A stretch of DNA of 64,000 nucleotides from Datnioides undecimradiatus (taxonomy: Eukaryota; Chordata; Actinopteri; Lobotiformes; Datnioididae): the NCBI GenBank assembly GCA_008933995.1, contig WARS01000046.1, positions 744,001 to 808,000 of the forward strand, read 5' to 3'. Positions 61,701-64,000 of this stretch are shown here, one piece after another (position 1 is the first letter of the stretch; each line of letters opens with the position of its first letter). The position numbers were made by a program, and so were the translations under genes. The notes under the pieces were generated by a model. It was not told the DNA's origin and ran no database searches. It worked only from the letters and a program-made list of their open reading frames with translations.

Positions 61701-62736
61701 CCGCCCTCCTGCACGCCATCGTGAAATCTCCCCACTGAAGCGACCGAATGTTTCGAAGTCGTGCGTTCCGTTCGTGCGGGATCCTGTCGCATCGTAACGA
61801 GAAGCCGCTTTGAGAAAACGTGTTTTCAGGGTCTTTAACGGGAAAACATGACATCTGACTTCCCACAGTATGTGTGAGCTGAACGGTCCACCACTGCATG
61901 ATCAGTACATGACTGTTGACGCCATGTCTCAGGTTCTATAACTTCCAGTATTTGTGTTCCAGCCGTTACATGTATGTTTCCACATGTCTGCGTGTGTGCC
62001 GTGCGTTCGCCCTGTGCTGGTTTTTATTTACATCGTGTGTTTGTGCGTCTCTGTACGCCAGCGGTTCTTCCTCCCGATCTCGATTGTTCCTCCCGACTCA
62101 CCCCCACCCCCACCCCCTCCTCCTCCAGCTTTCCTTTGCTTTCCAAGCCATTTGTTAGTGTTGAGATGTTTTCTGCTCTGACACATCTCTCCTCATCTGC
62201 ATTCTGCTCAGAGCGACTGATGCTTTAAGACTGAGACTGATTGATGCCAGTCTTCAGATTGATCCATTCACTCTGCTTCGGTCAACGTTGAAATATGATC
62301 AAGTTAGCACGCTGCTCTTTACCTCTCTCTCGCTGGATGGACCTCCAGGGCTGTCCCTGTTCTCCATTTCCCCCCTTTAATCCCTCCATCTCTTCTCATC
62401 CTTTATTATTTTGTGCCCAACTTCCCTTTTGCTCCTTTTTTGACCTCCATGCCCCTCCTTTTCTTTTGTTTTTCTGTGTAGCAAAAGAGAAAGAATGAGA
62501 AAACAGCAGCCAGCAGATTCAGCAGCTCTTCTAATGTCAGGGCTATGGAGGCAGCAGGTATGGGCGTGGGCGTGGCAGGTTCAGGAAGTGGGCAGCCCCC
62601 ACAGCCCCCACCCCCCCCCAGCCCAGCCCAGCCGCCTAGAGCCCATCCCCAACTCCCCCCTCCACCACCTTGAACTCAACTCCAACAAACCTCTTCCCCC
62701 GCCGACCCCTCCCACCGAACCCAAGAAATTCATGAG
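1361..62736 (+). CDS. fam184a: fam184a, internal part (gene-level span, spliced)
   Basis: Gene-level entry for the spliced coding region described exon by exon below. The joined exons encode about 730 to 790 residues, depending on the 20418 exon and the 62558 mini-intron, against about 1140 for the human protein as I remember it. The product is rich in Glu, Gln, Lys, Arg and Leu with heptad spacing, so it should be a long coiled coil; no membrane segment is visible in the part seen. FAM184A has no well-defined biochemical role that I can state, so none is assigned. FAM184B is the paralogue; the conserved C-terminal block ending in the NPLIKQKRKN motif fits FAM184A better. Start codon and 5' exons are outside to the left, the stop exon probably to the right. 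Every intron phase is compatible with its neighbours. Confidence 0.9.
1497..2848 (+). other. intron
   Basis: About 1.35 kb. No repeat family recognised and no second exon seen; the open stretches here have no splice context or family similarity. Confidence 0.75.
2849..3030 (+). CDS. fam184a: fam184a exon
   Basis: Acceptor tgtcatag ends at 2848; the first two bases GT complete a Ser codon with the A left by the previous exon (phase 1 to 2). It reads S-QISSLQATQMTQEAAIRDL, then DNERSRLKDKVLRMEEERES and LQSQCQALDERQKQQLQSLEK. LQATQMTQE and the RDLxxExSRLK pattern are conserved FAM184A landmarks. The exon ends AAG in phase 0. The donor is the first GT of a (GT)n microsatellite (gtgtgt), so the splice site sits inside a length-variable repeat. 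Coiled coil throughout. Confidence 0.93.
3031..3077. repeat. (GT)n followed by G-run, at splice donor
   Basis: GT units from 3031 with one TTTC interruption, ending in about ten G. The first GT is the donor of the 2849-3030 exon. Confidence 0.95.
6291..6550. repeat. 130-bp tandem duplication (two copies)
   Basis: Copy one is 6291-6420, copy two 6421-6550. Both begin ATGCTGTAAACATTTGCATA and end GGATTACAGGTTACTTTAG, with a period of exactly 130 and only a handful of differences (for example CCAGGC against CCTGGC, GGCTAAG against GGCGAAG). No open frame spans both. Confidence 0.95.
7441..7452. repeat. G12 homopolymer at 3' splice site
   Basis: Twelve consecutive G, then tttgtcag and the exon start. 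Confidence 0.95.
7461..7646 (+). CDS. fam184a: fam184a exon
   Basis: Acceptor tttgtcag ends at 7460, directly preceded by a run of 12 G (7441-7452) where a pyrimidine tract would be expected. The 186-nt exon is phase 0 at both ends and reads TLREEKVSHEKEMSNMRARS, then EEEVNQMKESQARALEEVAK and KHRVTLENALNNAEKDKNRLLA. The donor gtgagt is perfect. EEEVxQxxExxxxxLEExAxKH matches the vertebrate FAM184A segment following LEKKVNE. It joins both neighbours without a gap in the alignment, so no exon seems to be missing in the 4.4-kb and 9.7-kb introns on either side. Confidence 0.93.
10874..11160 (-). mobile_element. AGTAC-rich teleost repeat, inverted copy
   Basis: Starts near GAGGAAGTATTTAGGCCC, then TTAGTAACTAGTAACTAAAG and GGAGTAGAAGTAGAAACTGG, and ends near ACACTTGAGTTAAATACAAG. 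This is the reverse complement of the family seen at 26131-26495 and 50579-51150. I recall the family as a very common teleost interspersed repeat, probably non-autonomous; the class is not certain. Degenerate, no coding capacity. Confidence 0.7.
11600..11631. repeat. (GC)n(GT)n microsatellite
   Basis: GCGCGCGCG followed by about eleven GT units; alternating purine-pyrimidine sequence able to adopt Z-DNA. Confidence 0.9.
12224..12274. repeat. ATGG/ATGA/TTAA-type tetranucleotide tract
   Basis: Degenerate array of GATG, AATG and AATT units in about 50 bp. Confidence 0.8.
16675..16960 (+). mobile_element. teleost interspersed repeat fragment (CCCAGAGGATGAA / TTAGCATGCTAG family)
   Basis: Contains GTCCCCCAGAGGATGAACC, later GCTGACGTTAGCATGCTAGT and TTACAGCCTCACGTAGCTGC. 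The same order of motifs occurs at 24520-25330, and partly at 54540-54860. I know this combination from spiny-rayed fish genomes; the element class is not clear to me. Confidence 0.6.
17328..17450 (+). CDS. fam184a: fam184a exon
   Basis: Acceptor ggtttctgcag ends at 17327 and donor gtaatg starts at 17451. The 123-nt exon has phase 0 at both ends and reads ELEQQFERERLSLEEQKTLL, then RQQLDEMRDELTSKLTAANE and a final E. It aligns with the vertebrate stretch DLEEQHNKDKLNLEEDKNQLQ, with the core RLSLEEQK versus KLNLEEDK. Coiled coil. The short size is typical for this gene. Confidence 0.92.
17451..19554 (+). other. intron
   Basis: 2.1 kb without a recognised repeat or gene. Contains an open stretch at 18548-18865 with no family similarity. 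Confidence 0.7.
19555..19719 (+). CDS. fam184a: fam184a exon
   Basis: Acceptor gtctcacctccag ends at 19554. The 165-nt exon, phase 0 at both ends, reads RQVTRLQEEVQQGERDIGTA, then EGQISTLKEAQDKLLEEPRH and QARLRETSNLLTALQ. The motif GTAEGQISTLKEAQ is the counterpart of GSAEGLIASLQDSQ in the vertebrate protein. The chosen donor after CAG is gtcaac, which is weak at positions +3 to +6. Reading through it would add VNKQTHLFIVYL and then stop at 19756. The weak donor and the broken next exon make this part of the transcript the least certain. Confidence 0.88.
19881..19916. repeat. (AC)18 microsatellite
   Basis: Uninterrupted AC tract upstream of the broken exon; complementary to the GT tract downstream of it. 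Confidence 0.95.
20418..20539 (+). pseudogene. fam184a: fam184a exon with broken reading frame
   Basis: Acceptor ctgcctcacag ends at 20417 and donor gtaggt starts at 20540. The 122-nt length and the phases (0 in, 2 out) are exactly those of the vertebrate FAM184A exon beginning GELEQERQQHEE and ending KWTENL. The entry frame starts GEI and later gives TKEEESIDMMALELS and KWTGN, recalling MKEEEKLKVDKMA and IKWTEN, but it has TGA at 20448 and at 20514. Between these, similarity moves to the +1 frame: QKRQHEAKLSS (20434-20466) recalls QERQQHEETIAA. At least three frame shifts are therefore needed, although net length is kept. Other exons are intact, so this exon is probably dead and skipped, or this stretch is badly assembled. 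Confidence 0.72.
20572..20612. repeat. (GT)n microsatellite
   Basis: About nineteen GT units with a GG and GC interruption, starting 32 nt after the broken exon's donor. Confidence 0.95.
20741..20786. repeat. (CA)22 microsatellite
   Basis: Long uninterrupted CA tract, opposite in sense to the GT tract 130 bp before it. Confidence 0.95.
24520..25330 (+). mobile_element. teleost interspersed repeat (CCCAGAGGATGAA / TTAGCATGCTAG family)
   Basis: Contains CATGGTCCCCAGAAGATGAA, then GATGATCCTCTGAGTCTTCT, CATAGAGCGCCACCGTCAGG, GAGCATGCTAGCATGGTGAT and finally GACTCTTTGTCTTGTTGCAG. The series in this order is the fullest of the three copies in the window, with a 9-bp triplication inside it (25018-25044). 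Strongly diverged; no open frame of note. Confidence 0.65.
25018..25044. repeat. three direct copies of GAATATGCT
   Basis: Perfect 9-bp unit repeated three times. Confidence 0.95.
26131..26495 (+). mobile_element. AGTAC-rich teleost repeat
   Basis: Begins ATCAATGGTGGAAAGTAACT and AAGTACACATACTCAAGTAT, contains CACCATTCTGCATAATCAGT, and ends with GAGTATTTCTACACTGCAGT and TATTTTTACTTATCTAATAC. It shares both ends and inner blocks with 50579-51150 and, inverted, with 10874-11160. Non-coding, degenerate. Confidence 0.75.
26841..27234. repeat. cluster of GT, CTG, A16 and CA simple repeats
   Basis: GT at 26841-26869, (CTG)n leading into GT/GC at 27021-27070, A16 at 27135-27150 and CA at 27216-27234. 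Long apparent open frames on both strands here are produced by these tracts. Confidence 0.9.
28553..28703 (+). CDS. fam184a: fam184a exon with tandem acceptor
   Basis: Reads QECKKLREELREEHEEDKAS, then ALAQLTQTKEQDMSNARESW and QRKVEDLLEQ; donor gtacgg starts at 28704. This matches vertebrate QECSKLREELRLQHEEDKK and the later ARDSWQKKVEDLLNQ. Two acceptors lie 4 nt apart: AG at 28551-28552 (exon begins with G, phase 2, as expected after the 122-nt exon) and AG at 28555-28556 (exon begins GAG TGC, phase 0). The second would join directly and in frame to the CAG ending the 19555-19719 exon, removing exactly 42 codons. Which is used cannot be read from the sequence. Confidence 0.92.
28704..30898 (+). 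other. intron
   Basis: 2.2 kb. A GC-rich start with a G-run near 28756-28765. The stretch 29655-29730 resembles 14371-14440 (TTTTAGCATCTTTCAGCTCA against AGCATCTTTTAGCTCG), a further repeat of unknown class. An open frame of 138 codons at 30011-30427 has no recognisable similarity. Confidence 0.65.
30899..31111 (+). CDS. fam184a: fam184a exon
   Basis: Acceptor ctctccgtccag ends at 30898; donor gtaggc starts at 31112; 213 nt, phase 0 at both ends. It reads ISLLKQSLEMQLSQSQSSLQ, then QLQHQFSQEREHLRMQLDEL, QAEHQRRQQRLQEVHCCSLQ and DMEHARQRDLK. ISLLKQxLExQLSQSQxSLQQLQ is nearly identical to the vertebrate FAM184A segment and is one of the best markers in the window. Gln-rich coiled coil. This is the largest exon without an irregularity. 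Confidence 0.95.
33946..34340 (+). mobile_element. L2/Rex-like LINE, C-terminal reverse-transcriptase-domain remnant
   Basis: Frame segments read HNAAAWVLTKTRRR, the usual QNAAARVLTxTRRR, then SDIKILLLGYKSLNSRAPEY ISD, which matches the DFKILLLxYKALxGLAPxYLSD motif near the ORF2 C-terminus of vertebrate L2/CR1-type LINEs. The linker normally found between these motifs (HITPxLxxLHWLPV) is missing. Frame breaks are present. Dead copy, same orientation as the host gene. Confidence 0.8.
37005..37040. repeat. (GT)18 microsatellite
   Basis: Uninterrupted GT tract within the intron. Confidence 0.95.
38393..38546 (+). CDS. fam184a: fam184a exon
   Basis: A long C/T-rich tract (about 38095-38390) leads to the acceptor ctccatcag ending at 38392. 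The 154-nt exon is phase 0 in, phase 1 out. It reads ELEERLRHHHQAELQSLREA, then HRQSIETLKQQSEQELQTLR and FELEDEGKAML. The final part, EQELQTLRFELEDEGKAML, is essentially invariant in FAM184A. The donor is gtaagg at 38547, leaving a single G that starts an Ala codon completed by the next exon. Confidence 0.95.
38547..40686 (+). other. intron
   Basis: 2.1 kb. GT tracts near 38562 and at 40314-40350, and an AT-rich partly palindromic tract with repeated ATAATGTACAT units at about 39593-39638. No gene seen. Confidence 0.7.
40314..40350. repeat. (GT)n microsatellite
   Basis: GT units with GA and GC interruptions. Confidence 0.9.
40687..40814 (+). CDS. fam184a: fam184a exon
   Basis: Acceptor tttcccaatcag ends at 40686; CC completes the Ala codon begun in the previous exon. 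Reads A-SLRSELNHIHASAIEHLRQ, then THQQEAAAAKMELEKTLENN and RTQ; donor gtaggt at 40815, phase 0. SLRSELNHxHAxAIxxLRxxHxQExAAAKMELE is the vertebrate FAM184A pattern. The end (ENNRTQ) is less conserved, as in the family. Confidence 0.95.
42092..42128. repeat. (CA)n microsatellite
   Basis: CA tract with two CG interruptions. Confidence 0.9.
43573..43620. repeat. (GT)n(GC)n microsatellite
   Basis: About sixteen GT units passing into GCGCGCGCGCG; alternating sequence with Z-DNA potential. Confidence 0.95.
44170..44460 (+). mobile_element. teleost repeat with TTTGGCAGACGCTTCC...AAAGCGACGTACA
   Basis: Starts with CTTTGGCAGACGCTTCCAAA and GCGACGTACATACAG, continues with GCAGGTGTTCTGAAAGCAAC, GTCTTTAGCAGTTTCTCGAA and AACTCGTTCCACCTCTGAGG. 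I recall this order from a widespread fish repeat; its class is uncertain. Non-coding here. Confidence 0.65.
46059..46093. repeat. perfect 15-bp inverted repeat, 5-nt loop
   Basis: Arm 46059-46073 (ATCATTGAACGAGAT) is the exact reverse complement of 46079-46093 (ATCTCGTTCAATGAT), loop TAATC. No T-run follows, and nothing identifies it as a terminator. Further shorter inverted repeats lie just before it: CAGTGAATG at 45961-45969 with CATTCACTG at 45981-45989. Confidence 0.9.
46858..47042 (+). CDS. fam184a: fam184a exon
   Basis: Acceptor ttgcccatcccag ends at 46857; donor gtatga at 47043; 185 nt, phase 0 in and 2 out. Reads ERELLGRITELQEEVSRRKN, then HIAQLDHQIHTLNENISTLT and KELELKGKEVLKIRSEANQQIR. 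The part LxENISxLTKELExKGKExLxIRSExNQQIR is strongly conserved in FAM184A. The last codon AG| is completed to Arg by the next exon. Coiled coil. Confidence 0.95.
49486..49516. repeat. (CT)n microsatellite
   Basis: About fifteen CT units. Confidence 0.95.
49697..49737. repeat. (GT)n microsatellite
   Basis: GT units with a TACG interruption near the start. Confidence 0.95.
50579..51150 (+). mobile_element. AGTAC-rich teleost repeat, longest copy
   Basis: Left end CATGGTTGAAAGTAACTAAG and TACATTTACTCAGTAC; inner AATGCATCAGTACTAATAAT; right end AATGCAGGACTCACTAATAA, GAAGTATTTTAAATTGTAGT and AAAGGATCTAATTCCTTCTT. Same order of blocks as at 26131-26495, but longer (about 570 bp). No coding capacity, so a non-autonomous element. 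Confidence 0.75.
51334..51480 (+). CDS. fam184a: fam184a exon
   Basis: Acceptor gtctctcctcag ends at 51333; the first G completes Arg. Reads AHEQELTKRHERELAELSAV, then HSRETQNMLSDFNKAQEVLK and DKISALQIL; donor gtatgt at 51481, phase 2. It corresponds to LHEQDLNKRLEKELDVM in the vertebrate protein, followed by a conserved DFNKxxExLK segment. Intron phases 2 and 2 on either side mean the exon could be skipped without a frame shift (147 nt, 49 codons). Confidence 0.94.
52995..53480 (-). mobile_element. L2/Rex-like LINE remnant with internal deletion
   Basis: On the minus strand the order is LNQDKSEASLF, ESLGVTVDAVISK, ITKMTFFHLRNVR, then SRLRAFSVAGPHVWIILPAR. These match the LINE reverse transcriptase landmarks LNxDKTEVLxF, LGVxxDxxLSF, ITKxAFFHLRNIAR and the ORF2 C-terminal LRAFSVAGPxLWNSLP. 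The part usually between FFHLRN and the C-terminus, about 100 residues, is absent. Frames are broken; a dead copy. Confidence 0.82.
54540..54860 (+). mobile_element. teleost interspersed repeat fragment
   Basis: Holds TGGGCTGCGATGAAATTTGG, TGCAGGGATCCATGCTCCTC and GCATGCTTACATGTAAAGCT AGCATGATGA. The GATGAAATTTGG...CCATG block and the AGCATG block belong to the same kind of element as at 24520-25330. Confidence 0.55.
56449..56466. repeat. (CAG)6 triplet repeat
   Basis: Six perfect CAG units followed by CAA; intronic. Confidence 0.9.
57610..57760 (+). pseudogene. decayed coiled-coil-like coding remnant, origin unknown
   Basis: One frame reads NSARAAKAILELQQQKVFD, a TGA at 57688, then QEEHDASAIRRAQKDQHSS and TQII before another TGA. 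The Ala/Glu/Gln/Lys-rich heptad-like content is unlike the surrounding intron. It could be a duplicated or obsolete exon of the host gene, a processed pseudogene piece of another coiled-coil gene, or chance. I do not recognise the source. Confidence 0.3.
59035..59058. repeat. (GGGCA)n tandem repeat
   Basis: Four GGGCA-like units, the last GGGAA; G-runs spaced regularly. Confidence 0.9.
59350..59467 (+). CDS. fam184a: fam184a exon
   Basis: Acceptor catgtttctcatctcccag ends at 59349; the first G completes Leu. Reads LEGTEEKFRNRESRPEDLQL, then IAELKDMVSERESLVKKLV; donor gtaggt at 59468, phase 0. The pattern EEKxxxRESxPEDxQxIxELKxMxxER is typical of FAM184A. A second GT lies at 59472 (gtaaca), four nt downstream, but would shift the frame into the next exon. 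Confidence 0.95.
59468..60669 (+). other. intron
   Basis: 1.2 kb with a LINE fragment at 59770-59960 (minus). The remainder shows nothing recognisable. Confidence 0.75.
59770..59960 (-). mobile_element. LINE reverse transcriptase fragment
   Basis: The minus strand reads VINCGVPQGSALGPVSFSLV, the classic LINE reverse transcriptase motif GVPQGSVLGPLLFSL. Only this piece of the domain remains; the catalytic block that normally follows is not present in an open frame. Confidence 0.85.
60670..60774 (+). CDS. fam184a: fam184a exon, conserved C-terminal block
   Basis: Acceptor ggttttcttctccag ends at 60669; donor gtaggc at 60775; 105 nt, phase 0 at both ends. Reads DDKKFYQLELVNRETNFNKV, then FNASPNVGVINPLIK. 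This is the best conserved block of FAM184A and the main ground for the gene name. The heptad pattern ends here, so the coiled coil gives way to a C-terminal tail of low complexity. Confidence 0.97.
60775..62481 (+). other. intron
   Basis: 1.7 kb; no repeat family recognised. The last 400 bases are C/T-rich, ending in the polypyrimidine tract of the next exon. Confidence 0.75.
62482..62736 (+). CDS. fam184a: fam184a exon, C-terminal tail, with possible internal mini-intron
   Basis: Acceptor tttttctgtgtag ends at 62481; reads QKRKNEKTAASRFSSSSNVR AMEAA in phase 0. Beyond that the same frame runs through Gly- and Pro-rich sequence to a TGA at 62671-62673. The conserved continuation RLEPIPNSPLHHLELNSNKP and PTEPKKFM lies in the +1 frame. 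Removing 62558-62621 (gtatgg...ccccag, 64 nt) as an intron joins G|CC and gives AAAQPSRLEPIPNSP in frame. Alternatively the run of nine C at 62611-62619 has a wrong length. Donor gtgaga follows at 62737, phase 2, so at least one more coding exon is needed. Confidence 0.9.
62558..62621 (+). other. candidate 64-nt mini-intron
   Basis: The segment starts gtatgggcgtggg and ends with a C-rich tract and cag. Its 5' half is G-rich and its 3' half almost pure pyrimidine, as in very short vertebrate introns. Its removal restores the conserved FAM184A tail frame exactly. At 64 nt it is at the lower limit for a teleost intron. The competing explanation is an unspliced Gly/Pro-rich insert with an uncertain C-homopolymer. 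Confidence 0.45.
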
Positions 62737-64000
62737 GTGAGACCTTTTCAGCCCCGACGGGCAGCAGCTGGTCAATCCACGCATCAATCATCCAATCACA
62801 GAGCTCAGCTTAATTGGAAAATCCTGCTTGTTGATTAAAGCACTTTACAGATTTGACGCACAGACTCGGTGAAACCTTGAACGTAGGAACTGTGTTTTAG
62901 GCTGTGTGTTCTCTCACAGAAGCCTCAAAATTACAGAAAAGCCCACACAGACTCTGTCGTTTCTGCCTTTGACTGGAAACTTCTCAGTGGGTCAGTAACT
63001 GGTGTTTTACATGCATCCCTTCCTGCCAAGTCTGGCCCTTTCATAAACCATAAGTGGCATGAAATCATTGTCATCACGAGCCGCAGAGTCTAAAATAAAA
63101 GCTTTAAACGCTCTGATGTGTTGTAATTGACCGTTCACTAATACCCACCACCCTTAGTTACTGTTGCTACGCCTGTCAAGCTCTCCATCCTCACTCGGTA
63201 ATAATAATGGAGGCAGATTTGCAGATGAAGTAGCCATTTTTAATTGATTAGCTGTCTAAGCTAACATTAGCGCCGGCAGCATTGTTCTTGTCTTACAGTG
63301 TAGAGAGGGTTACTCCAGCCATTGGAAGTAAGACATGTCATCCCAGTATAACCCCTAGTTTACACAACTTGGACAAGACGGAGGCCAAGGTTATGCTTTT
63401 TTCAAACAGACCTTTAAGACGAGAGCTGCTCCAAGTGTTTAAAGGAAACGCCAGTAGTAGGTGTAAAAGTGTAAACTTCTGAAACTCGACAGAGAACAGA
63501 GACGCTAATAACGGTTTCAACTCTGATGTAGTAACATTCAGATCAGCTCCCGCACCGTAGGAAGTACCATACATTACAATGTAACCATAAAGTTGCTAAG
63601 GTAGGCTAGCAAGCGAGTTAGCCAGGCATGCTAACTTTTGCAGCTAATAGTAGAGCAGATAAACACCTTACTGGGCGATTGCAATTGAAACAGAAGATGT
63701 CTGGCCCTGAGGCTTATGTCAAACATCAGCTGGACCTGACTGCATCCTCCCGCAGCACGTCTGAACGGAGAGACGTCGGCAGAGTCGCAGGGCTTTAAAT
63801 AAAACTGGTGAATATTGAGAAAAATCATTATTATGACCAGAACATTAATGTTAAGCTTCAAAGAATGGCCTTGGAATGCAAAAGTGGCATGTTGTTTTGT
63901 TTATTTATTTATCTACTTTGATTTTTATTTTTTTATTTTTTCCTTTCTCTGTGTCCGTCAGTCTGAACATGTTAACAGCGTGCATGCCGACAGGTTTCCC
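62737..64000 (+). other. intron sequence (3' end cut by window)
   Basis: The expected last coding exon of FAM184A (Ser/Pro-rich, ending in a short aromatic tail) was not found here. Two places have strong acceptors in the right phase, 63299 and 63962, but neither encodes anything like the known tail. Confidence 0.6.

Overview
This window looks like nuclear DNA from a spiny-rayed (acanthomorph) teleost fish. The reasons are small coding exons with clean GT/AG borders, introns of about 0.4 to 10 kb, very frequent long (CA)n/(GT)n microsatellites, and interspersed repeats I know from fish genomes (the GTGGAAAGTAACTAAGTAC family, the 'CCCAGAGGATGAA...GTTAGCATGCTAGCA' family, the TTGGCAGACGC family, and L2/Rex-like LINE pieces). 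The group assignment is inference; the species is not determined. Nothing bacterial, viral or plasmid-like was seen.

The window is filled by one gene on the + strand, read as fam184a (family with sequence similarity 184 member A), a long, charged, almost wholly coiled-coil protein. Fourteen exons are supported by open frame, splice sites, matching intron phases and protein similarity: 1361-1496, 2849-3030, 7461-7646, 17328-17450, 19555-19719, 28553-28703, 30899-31111, 38393-38546, 40687-40814, 46858-47042, 51334-51480, 59350-59467, 60670-60774 and 62482-62736. Together they cover roughly the last two thirds of the protein. The 5' exons (start codon and N-terminal region) lie left of the window, and the last coding exon with the stop probably lies to the right. 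The identification rests on the conserved C-terminal block (FYQLELVNRETNFNKVFNAS, then NVGVINPLIKQKRKN, then RLEPIPNSPLHHLELNS) and on collinearity of every exon with the vertebrate protein as I remember it.

The main oddity is a fifteenth, frame-broken exon at 20418-20539. It has the expected position, the 122-nt length I expect from the vertebrate protein, the expected phases and both splice sites, but carries in-frame stops and frame shifts. It is flanked by complementary (AC)n and (GT)n tracts, follows a weak donor, and precedes a tandem acceptor (28551-28556) whose second AG would restore the frame if the exon were skipped. A second oddity is a 64-nt segment inside the penultimate coding exon (62558-62621) that behaves as a mini-intron or, alternatively, hides a C-homopolymer length error.

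The introns hold microsatellites, a 130-bp tandem duplication (6291-6550), three LINE remnants, three copies of one AGTAC-rich teleost repeat, three copies of another teleost repeat, a strong hairpin (46059-46093) and one unexplained decayed coiled-coil-like stretch (57610-57760). No gene on the minus strand, no tRNA, rRNA or CRISPR array could be supported.
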